From positions 1 through 64,000 of the forward strand of contig CAMXIK010000019.1 of NCBI GenBank assembly GCA_947243855.1: 64,000 bases of DNA, written 5' to 3'. A program made the translations under genes and the position numbers. The notes beneath the pieces were generated by a model, which saw only the letters and a list, made by a program, of their open reading frames with translations, had not been told where the DNA came from and did not search any database. This stretch comes from an uncultured Lachnospiraceae bacterium. GTDB taxonomy: Bacteria > Bacillota > Clostridia > Lachnospirales > Lachnospiraceae. Below, piece by piece: positions 60,567 to 64,000 of this stretch (within the stretch, counting starts at the first letter, position 1; the number at the start of each line of letters is the position of its first letter).

Positions 60567-62213
60567 ATGCCAGAAATTAAATTGAGAGATGTGACAAAAC
60601 GATGGGGAAAATTTTATGCGGTGGATCATCTGGATCTGGATATTGCGGATAATTCTTTTATCACCCTGCTTGGGCCGTCCGGATGTGGAAAGACCACGAC
60701 CCTCCGTATGATAGCGGGTTTGGAAACGCCCACCAGCGGGCAGATTATCATAGGGGATAGGGTGGTGTTTGACAGCGAGGCAGGCATCAACGTTCCGGCC
60801 AACAAGAGAAAAGTCGGATTCCTGTTCCAGAACTACGCGCTGTGGCCGAATATGACGGTGTACCAGAATATTTCCTTCGGTTTGAGCAATATCCACGAGG
60901 AAATGCCGACTTACGATCTGGAAGCGAAAAAGCTCGACGCGAAAATAAATGCCCTCAAAAATCCGAAAGAGTTTATTAAACTGATCGAGGAGTGCAAGGA
61001 CAAAAACGGCAAGCCGGATATGGATAAAATTTACTTGAAGATGATCGACACTTACACGGTATCCATCTACACGGCCAAGGAACTTTACGGGTTGAAAATT
61101 CATGAGGCTTCCGATGCGGAAAAAGCCGCCAAAGACGCAAGAGAAAAGATGGAGCGGGAACTCAAAGCGCTGCAAGAGTCCCACAAAAATAAGGGAGAAG
61201 AGCTGGACAGCGATTTTGCAATAAGACAGGGCGGAAAAGTAGTGAAGAGCGTGCGGAAGCTGACCAAGGAGGAAGTGGATCTCTCCGTGCGGCGGGTTTC
61301 CAGAATCGTTAAGATCGGTATGTTTATGGACAGATATCCGGCGGAGCTTTCCGGCGGCCAGCAGCAGAGGGTGGCGATTGCAAGGACCCTTGCTCCCGAA
61401 CCGCAGGTGCTCTTCATGGATGAGCCGCTTTCCAATCTGGATGCAAAACTGCGTCTGGAAATGAGGTACGAGTTACAGAGACTCCATTTGGAGACGGGCA
61501 GCACCTTTGTGTATGTGACCCATGACCAGATGGAAGCTATGACGCTGGCGACCAAAATCTGTCTGATTAACAACGGCGTTTTACAGCAGTACGACGCGCC
61601 GTTGGATGTGTACAACAGGCCGAACAATCTTTTTGTGGCGGACTTCGTGGGAAACCCTTCCATCAATTTTGTGGAAGCCAAAGGGAAACAGTCGGGCGGC
61701 AGTCTGGAACTGTTGGTGTTGGACGGCAGAAAGGCAGTCTTTACCCCCAACGAACCCATTGATATGGAGAAGTGGTTTGCACAGAGGGATGCAGACGAGA
61801 GAGAGGCGGAGGCAGCCAGAAAGAAAATGCTGGAAGATAAAAAGGCGGTAGAGAAGGGCAACAAGGACGAGGTCTTCAAGTACCATATCAGCAAAGTGGA
61901 CGAGAGTGATTACAGCGTGCAGGAAGAGCCGGTAATCACCAACGAAGATTTTGTGATCGGTATCCGGCCTGAGTGCATTAAGGTGGATGCAGCCGGGGAA
62001 ATGGAAGGTGTGATTTTCGGCGCGATGCCGACAGGTATGGAATCCACGATCAAAGTGGCGATTGGGGATTATCTGCTGACAGGCGTGGTGTTTGGCAGCA
62101 CTCTTTATAAGATCGGGGAAAAAGAGCGGTTTAATATCAGCGGAACCGATATCCTGCTCTTTGACAGAAAATCGGGACGCTGTATCACGGCGGGGTCGAT
62201 TTCGGTTCAGTAG
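60567..62213 (+). CDS. ABC importer ATPase with large internal insertion, 548 aa
   Basis: Walker A GPSGCGKTT is at 36-44, Q-loop FLFQNYALWPNMT with Q87, signature LSGGQQQR from 261, Walker B VLFMDEPLSNLD, and switch YVTHDQMEAM. In ordinary MalK/PotA-type ATPases the Q-loop and signature are about 50 residues apart; here they are about 175 apart, because a charged helical insert of roughly 120 residues (about 105-245) lies between them. The C-terminal half has a regulatory TOBE-like domain with another charged insert (about 405-450). The start ATG 60567 follows GGAGG; an upstream in-frame ATG overlaps the permease end. It energises the importer. Confidence 0.88.
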   Translation: MPEIKLRDVTKRWGKFYAVDHLDLDIADNSFITLLGPSGCGKTTTLRMIAGLETPTSGQIIIGDRVVFDSEAGINVPANKRKVGFLFQNYALWPNMTVYQNISFGLSNIHEEMPTYDLEAKKLDAKINALKNPKEFIKLIEECKDKNGKPDMDKIYLKMIDTYTVSIYTAKELYGLKIHEASDAEKAAKDAREKMERELKALQESHKNKGEELDSDFAIRQGGKVVKSVRKLTKEEVDLSVRRVSRIVKIGMFMDRYPAELSGGQQQRVAIARTLAPEPQVLFMDEPLSNLDAKLRLEMRYELQRLHLETGSTFVYVTHDQMEAMTLATKICLINNGVLQQYDAPLDVYNRPNNLFVADFVGNPSINFVEAKGKQSGGSLELLVLDGRKAVFTPNEPIDMEKWFAQRDADEREAEAARKKMLEDKKAVEKGNKDEVFKYHISKVDESDYSVQEEPVITNEDFVIGIRPECIKVDAAGEMEGVIFGAMPTGMESTIKVAIGDYLLTGVVFGSTLYKIGEKERFNISGTDILLFDRKSGRCITAGSISVQ

Positions 62214-62254
62214 AGATTTAAGGTTTCACAGGGGAGAATAAAAGAAGATATTAG

Positions 62255-62286
62255 AGAAGGCGCTGCGGATGCGGCGTCTTCTTTTT
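62255..62286 (+). terminator. Terminator of the ABC importer operon
   Basis: AGAAGGCGC (62255-62263) pairs with GCGTCTTCT (one G-T wobble) and is followed by TTTT. Confidence 0.75.
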
Positions 62287-62352
62287 GCGCTTGTCTTGTG
62301 TGCGGCTATCGGATAAAATAGTAGACAGTGAAAGCAACAGGAGGAAATCGTT

Positions 62353-63273
62353 ATGAAATATTTGGTAATCGGCGCGGGCGGCACTGGCGGCAGTATCGGC
62401 GCGTATATGACGGAGGCGGGCAAGGATGTAACCCTGATTGCGCGGGGCGCGCATCTGAAAAAGATGCAGGAAGAGGGTCTTAAGATGGAGACCACAAAAA
62501 AGGGAAATTACACGGTAAAGCCTATAAAGGCGACGGATATGGAACAGTATGACGAACAGCCGGACGTGATTTTCGTCTGTGTGAAAGGATATTCTTTGGA
62601 AGAGACGATACCCTTTATTAAGCGGGTGGCAAAGGATTCCACGATTGTCATTCCTATTTTGAATATTTACGGAACTGGCGGCAGAATGCAGGAGAGGCTT
62701 CCGGAACTTCTGGTGACGGACGGCTGTATTTATATTGCGGCTGAGATCAAAGAACCGGGGACGATCTGGCAAAACGGTGATATCTTCCGCGTGGTGTACG
62801 GCACAAGGAAGAAGGAAGAGCTTCGTCCCGAGCTTTTCGAAGTGGCGAAGGACTTGAAGGAGAGCGGAATCGACGGCGTGCTGTCGGAAAATATTCAGAG
62901 GGACGCTTTGCAGAAGTTCGCCTATGTATCGCCGATGGCGGCCTGCGGCCTTTATTATCATGTTTCCGCAGGGGAAGTGCAGAAGACCGGCGAACCGAGA
63001 GATACGTTTGTAAAATTGATGAAAGAAGTGGATGCGTTGGCAGTGGCCATGGATGTGCCGTTTTTGGTGGATATCGTGACCACTAATTTGCAGATTTTGG
63101 ATTCGCTGAATCCAACGGCCAGCACTTCCATGCAGCGGGATATCTACGCGGGAAAACCCTCCGAGATCGACGGGTTGATCTATGAAGTGGTACGGATGGG
63201 GAAAAAATACGGCGTGCCCACACCGACCTACGAGATGGTGGAGAAGAAAGCAAGAGAGGATGGTTTGCAGTAA
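62353..63273 (+). CDS. Ketopantoate reductase-like (ApbA/PanE family) enzyme, 306 aa
   Basis: The N-terminal Rossmann fold begins MKYLVIGAGGTGGSIGAYMTEAGKDVTLIARG, with GxGxxG as in ApbA/PanE. Later blocks include VIFVCVKGYSLEETIPF and, in the C-terminal helical domain, KFAYVSPMAACGLYYH and NPTASTSMQRDIYAGKPSEIDGL. The catalytic lysine and glutamate of PanE have candidates in VKGYSLE and PSEIDG. GGAGG precedes the ATG. It is a NADPH-dependent reductase of 2-oxo acids; whether it makes pantoate is not decided here because no other pantothenate gene is near. Confidence 0.85.
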   Translation: MKYLVIGAGGTGGSIGAYMTEAGKDVTLIARGAHLKKMQEEGLKMETTKKGNYTVKPIKATDMEQYDEQPDVIFVCVKGYSLEETIPFIKRVAKDSTIVIPILNIYGTGGRMQERLPELLVTDGCIYIAAEIKEPGTIWQNGDIFRVVYGTRKKEELRPELFEVAKDLKESGIDGVLSENIQRDALQKFAYVSPMAACGLYYHVSAGEVQKTGEPRDTFVKLMKEVDALAVAMDVPFLVDIVTTNLQILDSLNPTASTSMQRDIYAGKPSEIDGLIYEVVRMGKKYGVPTPTYEMVEKKAREDGLQ

Positions 63274-63339
63274 AAATATAACAGATTGAAAATATGGGTC
63301 GTAACAAACAGAGCAGAGAAGAGAAGAGGATATGCGGAG

Positions 63340-63543
63340 ATGGAGAAGAAGTTTAAAGAAAAATATCTGGCAGGCGAGATTGAATTTGAGGAGATCGACG
63401 ACTATAGTCAAGAGTGGGGATTCAGCGATACCCCAGATACTTTGCGGGAGTATTTGGGATTGAATGCAGAAGAGGAAGACGCATGGGTGAGCGTGGGCGA
63501 CGAGGCGTTGAAGGAGCTGTTGGATCGGCAGCGGGGTAATTAG
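63340..63543 (+). CDS. Small acidic protein, 67 aa
   Basis: Starts MEKKFKEKYLAGEIEFEEID and ends ALKELLDRQRGN, with a Trp/Asp-rich middle (EWGFSDTPDTLREYLGL). The start is uncertain: GGAG lies directly before ATG 63340, and a longer frame from a TTG at 63286 has no ribosome site. No family is recognised, although small proteins with a similar tail recur in clostridia. A terminator follows. Confidence 0.55.
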   Translation: MEKKFKEKYLAGEIEFEEIDDYSQEWGFSDTPDTLREYLGLNAEEEDAWVSVGDEALKELLDRQRGN

Positions 63544-63548
63544 TGATC

Positions 63549-63578
63549 AAGGTGGCGGATTTTCGCCACCTTGTTTTT
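63549..63578. terminator. Bidirectional terminator at the right end
   Basis: AAGGTGGCG (63549-63557) pairs with CGCCACCTT (63564-63572), followed by GTTTTT. Confidence 0.8.
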
Positions 63579-63586
63579 CGATGATT

Positions 63587-64000
63587 TCAGTTAGCCGAAA
63601 TCTCGTGCTTTCGCAGCCAAAGGATAGACAGCGCCGTAAAGAGAAAGAAATAGGTAAGGGAATTGACTAAGTGGGCGGACATATCTATTTCCAGATTGGG
63701 ATTGTTGGCGCGCATCCCCACGCTGTACAGCGAGTAGGGGTAACGAAGTCCCCATCCTTTGTTGGTAATCAAAAGCCCGAAAATGCCGCCGGCCATGGCG
63801 ATGCCGATGGGAATGGCAAAAGAACGGATGATCAGGGAAAAGAAAAGCTGCACACAGCAGATGGCCACCGCGCCCACTGTGCCGAAGAAAAACCAGCTCA
63901 TCGCTTCTTTCGGGAATGGACTGGCAAGTCCAGCGATTTTTCCGCAGATATAATACAGGAAAAAGATCCATGCGTTGCCGAGTACGGTCATACATACGGC
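63587..64000 (-). CDS. ABC-2-type transporter permease, C-terminal part (partial)
   Basis: The frame is open to the right edge, ending at the stop of 63587. Four or so helices are visible (AWIFFLYYICGKIAG, GAVAICCVQLFFSLIIR, IPIGIAMAGGIFGLLIT, LTYFFLFTALSILWL), in the pattern of ABC-2/MutE-type permeases of lantibiotic or drug exporters. The N-terminal half lies outside the window. A methionine at 63991 is likely internal. The upstream ATPase partner is not in the window. Confidence 0.65.
   Translation of the reverse strand, partial: AVCMTVLGNAWIFFLYYICGKIAGLASPFPKEAMSWFFFGTVGAVAICCVQLFFSLIIRSFAIPIGIAMAGGIFGLLITNKGWGLRYPYSLYSVGMRANNPNLEIDMSAHLVNSLTYFFLFTALSILWLRKHEISAN

Noticed and set aside
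62251-63411. 386-residue minus-strand frame
   Set aside because: Antisense to the ketopantoate reductase-like gene with clear Rossmann motifs.

Overview
The window looks like a chromosomal segment of a gut-type clostridium, most likely in or near the Lachnospiraceae. The reasons are Gram-positive-style GGAGG ribosome binding sites, lipoprotein signal peptides, a BspA-like leucine-rich-repeat surface protein paired with a class B-type sortase, KtrAB potassium uptake, LytTR and YesM/YesN-type two-component systems, and a split Mrp antiporter operon. No rRNA, tRNA, CRISPR array or complete insertion sequence was recognised.

Bases 1-9.4 kb are visibly richer in A+T than the rest and read as a mobile-element or defence island. 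The segment opens with the 3' end of a serine site-specific recombinase. Next come a promoter and a two-gene unit encoding a PD-(D/E)XK nuclease-like protein and a RES-domain (NAD-degrading toxin fold) protein, a RelB/RelE-type toxin-antitoxin pair with a palindromic operator, and a 1433-residue Avs-like STAND NTPase with an N-terminal nuclease domain. The STAND gene is bracketed by two near-identical ~49 bp repeats, each carrying a terminator hairpin. An autoregulated-looking XRE regulator closes the island.

Bases 9.4-22.4 kb hold envelope functions: two LysM proteins, a metallo-beta-lactamase-fold hydrolase, a LytTR regulator and GHKL kinase preceded by a G12 tract and a terminator, the 1477-residue BspA-like adhesin, its sortase, and an Rpn-type nuclease. 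Bases 22.7-31.3 kb hold an extracytoplasmic redox group (a SUMF1-flavodoxin fusion, a DUF4405 cytochrome-like membrane protein, a cyclophilin-like-flavodoxin lipoprotein, an aldo/keto reductase and a carboxymuconolactone decarboxylase-like protein). These are followed by an AraC regulator, a VOC-DUF3795 fusion, a TfoX-like protein, a TPR protein and a Fic protein.

Bases 31.3-43.6 kb hold a MATE pump, a DUF3737 protein, a LysR regulator, two small helical proteins, KtrA/KtrB, and an operon of an MMPL transporter with a 1209-residue GLUG-repeat surface protein. Bases 43.6-53.2 kb are one ten-gene minus-strand Mrp-type Na+/H+ antiporter operon with four proton-pumping-type subunits and a consensus promoter. 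Bases 53.2-62.2 kb hold a sensory binding lipoprotein, histidine kinase and AraC-type response regulator (PgtC/PgtB-like logic). These are followed by the ABC importer they probably control: a binding protein, a fused double permease, and an ATPase with a large insertion. The right edge has a ketopantoate reductase-like enzyme, a small acidic protein and a partial ABC-2 permease.

All coordinates and motif positions were read by eye. Family names rest on recognisable motifs and not on database searches.
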